Positions 1 through 6,339 of a DNA stretch of 26,394 nucleotides are shown piece by piece. A model generated the notes under the pieces. The model saw nothing but the letters and a program-made list of their open reading frames with translations. It ran no database searches and was not told where the DNA came from. This DNA comes from CAZEDU01 sp964511185 (GTDB lineage Bacteria > Myxococcota > Myxococcia > Myxococcales > Myxococcaceae), in assembly GCA_964511185.1 (NCBI GenBank), contig CAZEDU010000071.1, positions 1-26,394 on the forward strand. The letters run 5' to 3'. The position numbers were made by a program, and so were the translations under genes. Position 1 is the stretch's first letter. Each line of letters starts with the position of its first letter.

Positions 1-235
1 AGCCCGTCACGCGACCCTGGATGTCGAACAGGTCCTTGGCGGCGAAGGCGACGCTCTCGGCGGGCCCGGAGAGGATGAGCTCGCTGCCGCGCTGGCCGAC
101 CCGTATCCCCAGGCGCCTCTCCACGAGCTTCAAGTTCTGGTTCTGGGTCCCAGCGAGGGAACGGGCGACCTCGTTGTCGCCCACTTCGACCTTGGCGCTG
201 GCCAGGGGGATTGCCGGTGATGACTGGGTTCTCAA
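1..235 (-). CDS. phoH: PhoH-family ATPase, N-terminal part (cut by window edge)
   Basis: Only the first 78 or so codons are in the window, and the ATPase domain lies beyond the left edge. The visible part reads as the N-terminal domain of PhoH/YbeZ proteins: a 'VEVGDNEVARSL' segment, then 'NLKLVERRLGIRV', then a glycine-containing strand ending 'LILSGPAESV'. This matches the family pattern in which a short KH-like fold precedes the P-loop ATPase. PhoH proteins are cytoplasmic ATPases, often encoded with the RNase YbeY. No ATG is in frame upstream. I chose the TTG at 235 because a purine-rich AAAGAGG lies upstream, although the spacing is long (about 14 bases). The GTG at the start of 'VGDNEV' is an alternative. 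The region just upstream (240-285) is AT-richer than its surroundings, as expected for a promoter. The family call is fairly sure and the start is not. Confidence 0.7.
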   Translation of the reverse strand, partial: MRTQSSPAIPLASAKVEVGDNEVARSLAGTQNQNLKLVERRLGIRVGQRGSELILSGPAESVAFAAKDLFDIQGRVTG

Positions 236-353
236 GCCGTCGATAACCGCCTCTTTAAACTGTCGATGACAAATGTAAGGGCGCCTCGGCTTCTCGCCAC
301 GTCACCGAATCAGCAGGAAAGCAGGCTACCGCAAGAACGCCCGCGAAATGAAA

Positions 354-1511
354 TCAGCGCAGCGGGGGCAGCAGCACGAAGCCGCCCTCGGCGCGCTTGC
401 GGTAGTGGTACGGGTCCGTCCAGGGGTAGTGCAGATCGTCCGCCCTCAAGAGGCCCGCCAGGACCAAAGACTCCAGTGAATCTGGCAAGTTCCCCTTCTC
501 GAGCCGGTAGACCTCGAGCGCGGCTTCGATGCGCACCAGCTGCTGCCGCGAGAGCAGCCGTTCGGCGGCCGGGCTCGAATAGCGGGCCGCGGCGGCGCCG
601 GTCAGCTGAAACCACTCGACGATGACCTGCGAGGCCAAGAGGCCCAGGCCGATGACCACCGCGGCGCCGACGAGCATTCGGGCGACGCTCTGTCGCGCGA
701 GCGCCAGGCGCGAAGGTCTCTTCACCGCCGAGGCGTCCACCTTCTCGGGCGTCTCGCCCAACACGCCGATGTAGCCCGCGTTGAGCAAGTTCGTGAGCGC
801 CTTGCAGGTCTCGAACTCGCCCAGGCAGCTCAACGCCACCAGCTTGGAGACGTCGCGGTACGGGCGGATCAACCCGTAGAGCGTGCGCTCCGCCTCGCCG
901 ACGGTCTGGAAGTCCCCTTTGCCTTCGCGTTCGAACCCCGCGTCGAGCGAATCGCCCGCAGCGCGCGGCGGCAGCGGCTTGAGGTGCTGAAACAACAGCC
1001 GCTGGCTGGTGATCTTCTTTCGAATCACCGGCCACTCGTCGACCAGGCGGAAGCCCTCCATCAACACCGACTCGGCGCGGAGCGGCGTCACCGCGGCGTG
1101 GTCGTACTCGACGTCGGTCTGCTCGAACTCGTACTTGCCCGCCTTCCAGCTGAAGAGCTTGTAGAGCGTCTCGGTGGTCTGCAGCTGGACCATCTGCTTG
1201 AAGCGCTCGGCGGTGATCATGTTCATCGACACCAGCACGTCGCCCAGCCGCTTGAGCGTGCGCCGCTGGGTCTCGAGGGCCTCTTCCAGCTGCGACGCGG
1301 TGATGATCTCCGCCTCGACCAGCATCGCGCCGATCAGATCGTTCTTCTTTCGCGACGCGGTCTCGACCCGGACGATGGCGCCGTCCTTGAAGCCGATCCG
1401 GACCTGTTGGTCCTTCGAGCTCAAGTGCAGCATGCCGGTCTTCTGCTGCTGACCGATGAGCTGAAGGATGTCGGCGATTCCGAAGTCCTTGAACGTTCCG
1501 CTCAGTGCCAT
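354..1511 (-). CDS. DUF4388 protein with type II secretion-like N domain, one membrane helix and a pseudopilin-like tail
   Basis: A 385-residue protein. Residues 1-55 are a DUF4388 (PATAN-type) domain starting 'MALSGTFKDFGIADILQLIG', a family common in myxobacteria and linked to gliding and signalling proteins. Residues 58-165 resemble the N-terminal MshE/GspE regulatory domain ('LIGAMLVEAEIITASQLEEA', then 'RLGDVLVSMNMIT'). A single membrane helix is at about 280-300. The last 65 residues look like the soluble part of a GspG pseudopilin: 'IEAALEVYRLEKGNLPDSL' and then W-x-DPYHY near residues 364-370. It therefore probably places signalling modules in the cytoplasm and the pilin-like fold outside. 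The start at 1511 is preferred over an upstream ATG because it begins exactly at the DUF4388 motif. It lies 4 bases after the stop of the TPR gene, so the two are probably cotranscribed. The function is not known. Confidence 0.8.
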   Translation of the reverse strand: MALSGTFKDFGIADILQLIGQQQKTGMLHLSSKDQQVRIGFKDGAIVRVETASRKKNDLIGAMLVEAEIITASQLEEALETQRRTLKRLGDVLVSMNMITAERFKQMVQLQTTETLYKLFSWKAGKYEFEQTDVEYDHAAVTPLRAESVLMEGFRLVDEWPVIRKKITSQRLLFQHLKPLPPRAAGDSLDAGFEREGKGDFQTVGEAERTLYGLIRPYRDVSKLVALSCLGEFETCKALTNLLNAGYIGVLGETPEKVDASAVKRPSRLALARQSVARMLVGAAVVIGLGLLASQVIVEWFQLTGAAAARYSSPAAERLLSRQQLVRIEAALEVYRLEKGNLPDSLESLVLAGLLRADDLHYPWTDPYHYRKRAEGGFVLLPPLR

Positions 1512-1515
1512 GGCG

Positions 1516-3459
1516 TCACCCAGACTGCCGCTTGTGCAGGCCACGCAAAGACGCGCCGAGGAGGACGACGAGCAACAGGACGATCGGCGTCAGCTGGAGC
1601 CAGCTCGGCGCGTCGGTGTACGGCGTCCGCAGCACGCCGTGCCGGAAGAGCACCAACGCGAGCAGGAAGAGGAACCCAAACGCGTAGAGCGCGCCGCGGA
1701 TGGGCAGGCCCGCGAACAGGTGGCCCGCGCCCGTGCACAGCACGCCGAGCAGGTACGTCAGCTTGTCCCGCCGCGACTGGTACCGCGCCACCTCGATCTG
1801 CTTCCTCACCTTCTCCGGCGCGGGCACCACGCCCTTGCGCGCGAAGACGTTCACGCACTGGTGGCACATCTCGCTGCCCAACCCCAGCTCCGGATCGCAC
1901 CGCACGCACACCGGCCGGCCGCACTTGTTGCACGCCTTGGACGCCGACAGGCCGCCGCGCGCGAAGCCCCACCCCACCAGCGCGAGCGCGAGCACCGCCG
2001 GGTACACGGCGAAGTACCAGGCCTCGCCCCCCAACAGCCGCCGCGACAGCTGCGCCCGGAGCGCCTTGCCGCGCTCGTCCCCGTCGGTGAGCTCGAGGAG
2101 CGCGCGGGTCGGCAGTGGCGGCGAGAAGAGCGCCTGGTTGAGCCGCACCTCCTGCGCGGTCGCCTCCGCGCGGGCGCCCAAGTACACGTCGAGCGACTTC
2201 GCGGTGGTGAGGAGCACCCGCGCGCGATCGAGCTCGAGCGGCCGCGCCTCGGGGAGCAGGCGCACCGCGCGGCGCTCCACGATGCGGGACTGGTTGATGA
2301 ACGCCTCGGCCAAGTTGGGGTCGGACTTCGCCGCGCTCTCGTACATGCCGAGCGCGCCCTCCAGGTCGCCCTTGGCCGCCATCGCGTTGCCCAGATTCAC
2401 CATCGCGCGCGGCTCGGCGTTCTTCAGCGCCAGCGCGGCCTTGAGCTGCGCCTGCGCGTCGTCGATTTTTCCGCGCCGCAAGGCGTAGCGGCCCAAGGCG
2501 AACAGCTCCGGGAAGGTCGCCTTCTCGGCCTTCGCGCGCGCCTCGACGCGCTCGATGATCGGCTCGAGCTCGGTGCCGCCCCGCTCGAGCCGGTACACGT
2601 CTTCCGCGGGCGTGCCGGCGAACACGGTGCGCTCGGTGATGAGCTGCGCGACCAGCGGCGTCAGGCTGGCGAGCAGGATCAGCGCCGCCACGACGAGCCG
2701 CTCCCGCAAGGTCCAGTAGAGCGCGGCGGCCGCGAACAGCACGAGCAGCATCGGCAGAAGCCCGAGCTGCAGCGAGGGCGGGACGAGCAACAGCACCCCC
2801 GCGCCCAGGATCGACTGCCAGCGCGCGGCGCCTTTGGGGAACAGGTGGTGGAAGTCGTGGAAGAAGTAGCGGGCGCGCCGAACGAACAAGAGCGCCGTGG
2901 TGAGCGCGGCGGTGGCGAGCAGCGCCACGAGCAGGCCCGTGCTCAGGTCGGCCAAGAGCGGCCGCCGGTAGCGCGGATCGCGGAGCAGCTTCGCGCCGGC
3001 GGCGTTGAGCTGGGAGACGACGCGGCCGACCGAGAGCAGATCTCCCGCGGCGTAGGCCTGCGCGAGCGCGAGGCGCGCGTAGGGGAAGCTCGGCGACAGG
3101 TCGACCGCGGTGGACGCCAGCTCGATCGCGCCCTGCAGGTCACCTTGCCGGCGCAGCTCCGACGAGGCGCGCATCATCGCCACGCTGTAGGCCTCCAGCT
3201 CGCTCGCGTCGAGCTCGGTCTTCACCTCCAGCAGCCGGAGGCGCGCGGCGGCGCCGGCCTTGGTGTCCGACTTGTCTTGCGCGGCCGTCAAGTCGGCCCA
3301 GGCCTTGGCGAGGTCCTCCTCCGTCGCCTGCGGCAGCAGAATCGGCAACGCGCCGCTGCCCTCGGCCGGATCGGCGGCAGGCGCCTGCCCGTACGCGGCA
3401 GCGGTCAGGCACATCGCGGCGACCGCGAAGAGCGCACGAGCGCGGGCGAGAGCGGGCAT
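1516..3459 (-). CDS. TPR-repeat membrane protein with a B-box-like zinc ribbon
   Basis: A 647-residue protein, not a recognised named gene. A signal peptide or signal anchor occupies residues 1-24. A helical, TPR-like region spans 45-160, then come two or three membrane segments at about 172-193, 217-250 and 255-275. Clear TPR repeats lie at 315-385 ('FALGRYALRRGKIDDAQ', 'VNLGNAMAAKGDLEGA'), with a further membrane segment at 483-500. A six-cysteine cluster (C510, C513, C518, C521, C532, C535) resembles a zinc ribbon or B-box. Two more membrane segments at about 585-605 and 622-640 end the protein. A TATCAT element at 3470-3475 could be a -10 box only about 10 bases before the ATG, and no Shine-Dalgarno sequence is visible, so the transcript may be nearly leaderless. 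The DUF4388 gene follows after 4 bases. A scaffold role in the envelope is an inference from domains only. Confidence 0.85.
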   Translation of the reverse strand: MPALARARALFAVAAMCLTAAAYGQAPAADPAEGSGALPILLPQATEEDLAKAWADLTAAQDKSDTKAGAAARLRLLEVKTELDASELEAYSVAMMRASSELRRQGDLQGAIELASTAVDLSPSFPYARLALAQAYAAGDLLSVGRVVSQLNAAGAKLLRDPRYRRPLLADLSTGLLVALLATAALTTALLFVRRARYFFHDFHHLFPKGAARWQSILGAGVLLLVPPSLQLGLLPMLLVLFAAAALYWTLRERLVVAALILLASLTPLVAQLITERTVFAGTPAEDVYRLERGGTELEPIIERVEARAKAEKATFPELFALGRYALRRGKIDDAQAQLKAALALKNAEPRAMVNLGNAMAAKGDLEGALGMYESAAKSDPNLAEAFINQSRIVERRAVRLLPEARPLELDRARVLLTTAKSLDVYLGARAEATAQEVRLNQALFSPPLPTRALLELTDGDERGKALRAQLSRRLLGGEAWYFAVYPAVLALALVGWGFARGGLSASKACNKCGRPVCVRCDPELGLGSEMCHQCVNVFARKGVVPAPEKVRKQIEVARYQSRRDKLTYLLGVLCTGAGHLFAGLPIRGALYAFGFLFLLALVLFRHGVLRTPYTDAPSWLQLTPIVLLLVVLLGASLRGLHKRQSG

Positions 3460-3556
3460 CGACGCGCCGATGATAGGCGACCCCTGACGGGCCGCGAAAC
3501 AAAGGGGTGGCCCCCACCGCCCGTGTTAAACGCCTCGAGACGACAAGGAGCGGCAG

Positions 3557-4720
3557 ATGTCGAGCAAGGTAGGTGTGCAGATCGAGCGGCTCGCCGAGGT
3601 GATGCGGCGGCTGCGCGGCGAAGGCGGCTGCCCTTGGGATCGCGAGCAGGACCTCCGCTCGCTGCGTCCCTACCTCCTCGAGGAGGCCTTCGAGGTGCTC
3701 GACGAGATGGACCGCGTCGCCTACGGGGGCCCCTGGCAACCGCTGTGCGAGGAGCTGGGGGATCTGCTCTTTCAGATCGTCTTCCACGCCCAGCTCGCGA
3801 GCGAGCAGCAGGCGTTCACGCTGGCCGAGGTCGCGCAGTCGATCGCCGACAAGCTGGAGCGGCGCCACCCGCACGTCTTTGGCGACGCGAAGGTGAGCAC
3901 GTCGGAGCAGGTGCTCGACAACTGGGCGAAGCTGAAGGCCGACGAGAAGAAGAGAAAGACCGGCAGCGAAGGCTCGGTGCTCGACGGGGTGCCCACCGCG
4001 GCGCCCGCGCTGATGCGCGCGGAGCGGCTGACCGAGAAGGCGTCGCGCGTGGGCTTCGACTGGCCCGACGTGAAGAGCGTGCGCGCCAAGCTCGACGAGG
4101 AGCTCGGCGAGCTGGACGAGGCGATCACGAAGAACGATCGCGACGCGCTCGAGCACGAGGTGGGCGACGTGCTCTTGGCGCTCGTGAACCTGGCGCGGTT
4201 TCTGCGCACGCCGCCGGAGGACGCGCTTCGCCAGGCCATCAACCGCTTCGTCTCGCGCTTTCACCAGGTCGAGGCGGGCCTGCGCGCCGAGCAAGTTCCG
4301 TTCGGTCAGGCCACGCTCGAGCAGATGGAGGCGCACTGGCAGAAGGCCAAGGCGAAGGAGGCGGGCCTCCCCAAGCCGCGCGCGCTGCCCGAGGTGGCCG
4401 TGAGCCGGCTGACGGTGACCACGCCCGCGCTCGAGGAGACCGAGAAGTTCTTCTCTCCCCTGCTCCCCTGGTTGGGTTGGCGCAGGCCGCGCGGCGCGGC
4501 GCTCGTCTTTCATGCCGCCGGGCTCGCGCTCGAGTTCGTCCACGGGCCTTCCAGCCCGCTCGTCGTCACCTTGGCCGCGCCGTCGTCGAGCGCCGTGCGG
4601 GCGCTCGCCTCGGCGTTGGGCGAGCACGGCGCGCGCCGCGAGACCACCACCGATGCCGTCCAGTTCGCCGATCCTTCCGGCTGCCGTTGGAGGTACGCCT
4701 TTTCTCCACAACCTCTGTGA
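3557..4720 (+). CDS. mazG: MazG nucleoside triphosphate pyrophosphohydrolase with C-terminal VOC-like domain
   Basis: MazG hydrolyses (d)NTPs to NMP and pyrophosphate in the cytoplasm. It clears non-canonical nucleotides and in some species lowers (p)ppGpp. Both MazG repeats are present: residues 24-84 carry 'CPWDREQDL', the acidic 'LLEEAFEVLDEMD' and 'ELGDLLFQIVFHA', and residues 175-217 carry 'DEELGELDEAI' and 'HEVGDVLLALVNLARF'. The usual MazG ends near residue 265, but this protein is 387 residues long. Residues 280-383 look like a half-size glyoxalase/VOC (vicinal oxygen chelate) fold, starting 'VSRLTVTTPALEETEKFF' and ending 'FADPSGCRWRYAF', after a Lys/Ala/Pro linker. An AAGGAG ribosome site 7 bases before the ATG supports the start. 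The gene is monocistronic and divergent from the TPR gene. The MazG call is certain and the VOC call is likely. Confidence 0.92.
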   Translation: MSSKVGVQIERLAEVMRRLRGEGGCPWDREQDLRSLRPYLLEEAFEVLDEMDRVAYGGPWQPLCEELGDLLFQIVFHAQLASEQQAFTLAEVAQSIADKLERRHPHVFGDAKVSTSEQVLDNWAKLKADEKKRKTGSEGSVLDGVPTAAPALMRAERLTEKASRVGFDWPDVKSVRAKLDEELGELDEAITKNDRDALEHEVGDVLLALVNLARFLRTPPEDALRQAINRFVSRFHQVEAGLRAEQVPFGQATLEQMEAHWQKAKAKEAGLPKPRALPEVAVSRLTVTTPALEETEKFFSPLLPWLGWRRPRGAALVFHAAGLALEFVHGPSSPLVVTLAAPSSSAVRALASALGEHGARRETTTDAVQFADPSGCRWRYAFSPQPL

Positions 4721-4959
4721 GAAACCTGGGGAGAACGATGTGGAGACGGTGGGGAGTCGCGCCCGGTCCCGTCGAGGCGCGCGCCGCCCGCGCCCGCCGC
4801 GCCGGTCGTGCTGATGGCTGCGGCGTCGCCGTTTCCGATGATCCGACGAAGGGTTAGCCGAAGAACCAGCGAAAGTTATCCACAGCTTGACGCTCGAGGT
4901 GGCCCCGCTGTAGGTAGCCACCCCCTCAGTGAGGCATCAGTCGTTTTAGGAGCTCGACA
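4721..4959. promoter_or_regulatory. Intergenic leader of rpsT with DnaA box and candidate promoter
   Basis: This 239-base gap between mazG and rpsT has no convincing ORF. It holds a perfect DnaA-box consensus TTATCCACA at 4876-4884 and a one-mismatch copy (TTCTCCACA) overlapping the end of mazG near 4704. A TTGACG at 4887-4892, directly after the DnaA box, could be a -35 element. The matching -10, TAGGTA at 4911-4916 with an 18-base spacer, is poor. A short hyphenated palindrome, CCTCAGTGAGG, sits at 4924-4934 in the presumed leader. AGGAG at 4948-4952 is the ribosome site of rpsT. Confidence 0.5.
4876..4884 (+). promoter_or_regulatory. Perfect DnaA box (TTATCCACA)
   Basis: It matches the strict DnaA-box consensus at all nine positions. 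It lies two bases upstream of a possible -35 element for rpsT, so DnaA could affect rpsT transcription. A single perfect box can also occur by chance, and there is no clear cluster or AT-rich unwinding region here, so an origin is not supported. Confidence 0.5.
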
Positions 4960-5232
4960 TTGGCCAACACCCGTTCCGCCCAGAAGCGCAACCGCCAGGC
5001 GCAGAAGCGCCGCGCGCGCAACACCTCCGTTCGCACCACCGTGAAGTCCGCGGTGAAGAAGGCCCGCGAGGCGATCGCGTCGAAGGACCCCGCGAAGGCG
5101 CGCGAGGCGCTTCTCCAGGCGACCCGCACCATCAATAAGGCCGCCTCGAAGGGCGTGCTGCACGCGCGCAACGCTTCGCGCCGCATCTCGCGCTTGGCGA
5201 AGTCGCTCTCGACGAACCTGCCCGCGAAGTAA
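4960..5232 (+). CDS. rpsT: 30S ribosomal protein S20
   Basis: A 90-residue, lysine- and arginine-rich protein that binds 16S rRNA early in assembly of the small subunit. The N-terminus 'ANTRSAQKRNRQ' is the family signature. The helical-bundle pattern continues through 'RTTVKSAVKKAREAI' and 'LLQATRTINKAASKGVLHA' to 'NASRRISRLAK'. The length (usual about 87-90) and sequence leave no doubt. The start is a TTG, fixed by the N-terminal motif and by an AGGAG ribosome site 7 bases upstream. E. coli rpsT also starts with UUG, which is known to matter for its translational self-regulation. The same may hold here, but that is an inference. The gene converges with lptE, whose stop lies 21 bases downstream. 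Confidence 0.97.
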   Translation: MANTRSAQKRNRQAQKRRARNTSVRTTVKSAVKKAREAIASKDPAKAREALLQATRTINKAASKGVLHARNASRRISRLAKSLSTNLPAK

Positions 5233-5253
5233 GGCCGTTCTCTTCGAAGCGGC

Positions 5254-5748
5254 TCACATTCCGTTCGTGAGCCGGTCGTACGCGTCTCGCATCATGCTGT
5301 CGGCCAGGCGCCGCAGCGCGGCTTGGCGTGTGCTCTCCGTCAGCAGCATGTCGGCCCCGGGCTGGTAGTCCTCGGTTCCATTGAGGGAGACCTCGGCCAG
5401 CACCCGGCCGCCCTTCACCAGCCGCACCACCGCGAAGACCGACGCGCGGTAGCTCGCGAGCCGCCCGCTGGGCGCGATGATGGTGGGGTAGCTGCTGGCC
5501 CCCAGAATCTCCCCCGTCACCTGCGCCTCGCTGTCCGGCTTGCCGTCGACGCCCGCGCGCACCAGCTGCTCGCGAAAGGCCTGGGTGAAGAGCGCCTCGA
5601 CGCCCGGCTCGGCCGTGCGGTTGACGAACATCGGCGCGTAGATGTGACGGACGCCCTCGGGGAGCGAGGCGCCGCCCGCCGTGAAGCGGTAGCCGCAGCC
5701 TGTGGCCAGCGAGCCCAGCGCGGCGCAGAGGACCAGGAGCGTTCGCAC
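5254..5748 (-). CDS. lptE: LPS assembly lipoprotein LptE
   Basis: A 164-residue lipoprotein with a short signal peptide and a lipobox ending in C18 ('SLATGC'), followed by the family-typical 'GYRF'. LptE plugs the LptD barrel in the outer membrane, which inserts lipopolysaccharide into the outer leaflet. Family features visible are 'IYAPMFVNRTAEPGVE' near the start of the mature protein, 'TGEILGASSYPT', and the strand pattern leading to 'DYQPGADMLLTESTRQAALRRLADSM'. It is the last gene of the leuS group, downstream of the small zinc-ribbon gene (15 bases between them). In many proteobacteria leuS and lptE are followed by holA, but here rpsT comes next in the opposite direction and holA is absent from the window. 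Confidence 0.92.
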   Translation of the reverse strand: MRTLLVLCAALGSLATGCGYRFTAGGASLPEGVRHIYAPMFVNRTAEPGVEALFTQAFREQLVRAGVDGKPDSEAQVTGEILGASSYPTIIAPSGRLASYRASVFAVVRLVKGGRVLAEVSLNGTEDYQPGADMLLTESTRQAALRRLADSMMRDAYDRLTNGM

Positions 5749-5763
5749 GAGGGGCTTTCTACC

Positions 5764-6333
5764 TCATTCGGTGGAGACGCCGCGCGCCTGAAGCTCGGGC
5801 TTGAAGCTCTCCCAGACGCTGTCGACCGCGCGCGCGATCTCCGCGCGGCGCGTGCCCATGCCGAGCCAGATCTCCAGGCGCCCCTTGGGCCCTTCCACCT
5901 CGAGCGAGAGCCGCCGTTGGGCGAAGCAGGCCACCCCGAAGGCCACGGCGAGCGCGGCGAGCACCGCCTTGACCGCGACGATGGGCAGAAGCCACGCGAG
6001 CGCGCCGCAGAGGGCGGTGAAGACCAAGGCTTCGTACACCGGCCGCCGCTTGAGCCGCACCGCCTTCAGCTCGCTGAGCTCGAGCTGCAGCGCGGCCCCG
6101 TGCCCCACCCGCCACTCGAGCCGCTTCTCCGACAAGAGCAGGCGGCGGCCGCGGCCGAGCCCGCCTTCCAGGTACGGGTCGTACGCGTCGAGGATCTTCT
6201 CGCGCGCGCCCTGGAGCGCCTCCTTCGTGGCGGGCTCCTGTGGTAGCACCGCGCCGCAGGCGACGCACGGGTCCTGGTGGCGGAACTGCGGCCGCTCGCA
6301 GGCCAGGCAGATGACGAGACGTCGGGCGCTCAC
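5764..6333 (-). CDS. Zinc-ribbon membrane protein of unknown function
   Basis: A 189-residue protein that I do not recognise. The N-terminus carries two CxxC pairs (C9/C12 and C23/C26; 'CLACERPQ' and 'CVACGAVLP'), typical of a rubredoxin-like or zinc-ribbon knuckle. The middle has two adjacent hydrophobic segments at about 101-140. The C-terminal part ('LSLEVEGPKGRLEIWLG') looks like a PH-like or beta-rich domain, as in bacterial membrane proteins with a bPH2-type fold, but this is uncertain. The start is a GTG at 6333, 6 bases after the leuS stop, and lptE follows after 15 bases. Cotranscription with leuS and lptE is therefore likely. No function is assigned. Confidence 0.75.
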   Translation of the reverse strand: MSARRLVICLACERPQFRHQDPCVACGAVLPQEPATKEALQGAREKILDAYDPYLEGGLGRGRRLLLSEKRLEWRVGHGAALQLELSELKAVRLKRRPVYEALVFTALCGALAWLLPIVAVKAVLAALAVAFGVACFAQRRLSLEVEGPKGRLEIWLGMGTRRAEIARAVDSVWESFKPELQARGVSTE

Positions 6334-6339
6334 GTGCGC

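Noticed and set aside
1468..4857. Very long plus-strand open frame (1129 codons) over the DUF4388/TPR/mazG region
   Set aside because: Its translation is arginine/alanine/glutamate-rich without domains and is the antisense of real genes. High GC makes stop codons rare on the opposite strand.
4721..4959. Chromosome replication origin upstream of rpsT
   Set aside because: There is one perfect DnaA box and one near copy but no cluster, no AT-rich unwinding element, and dnaA/dnaN/rpmH are not nearby.
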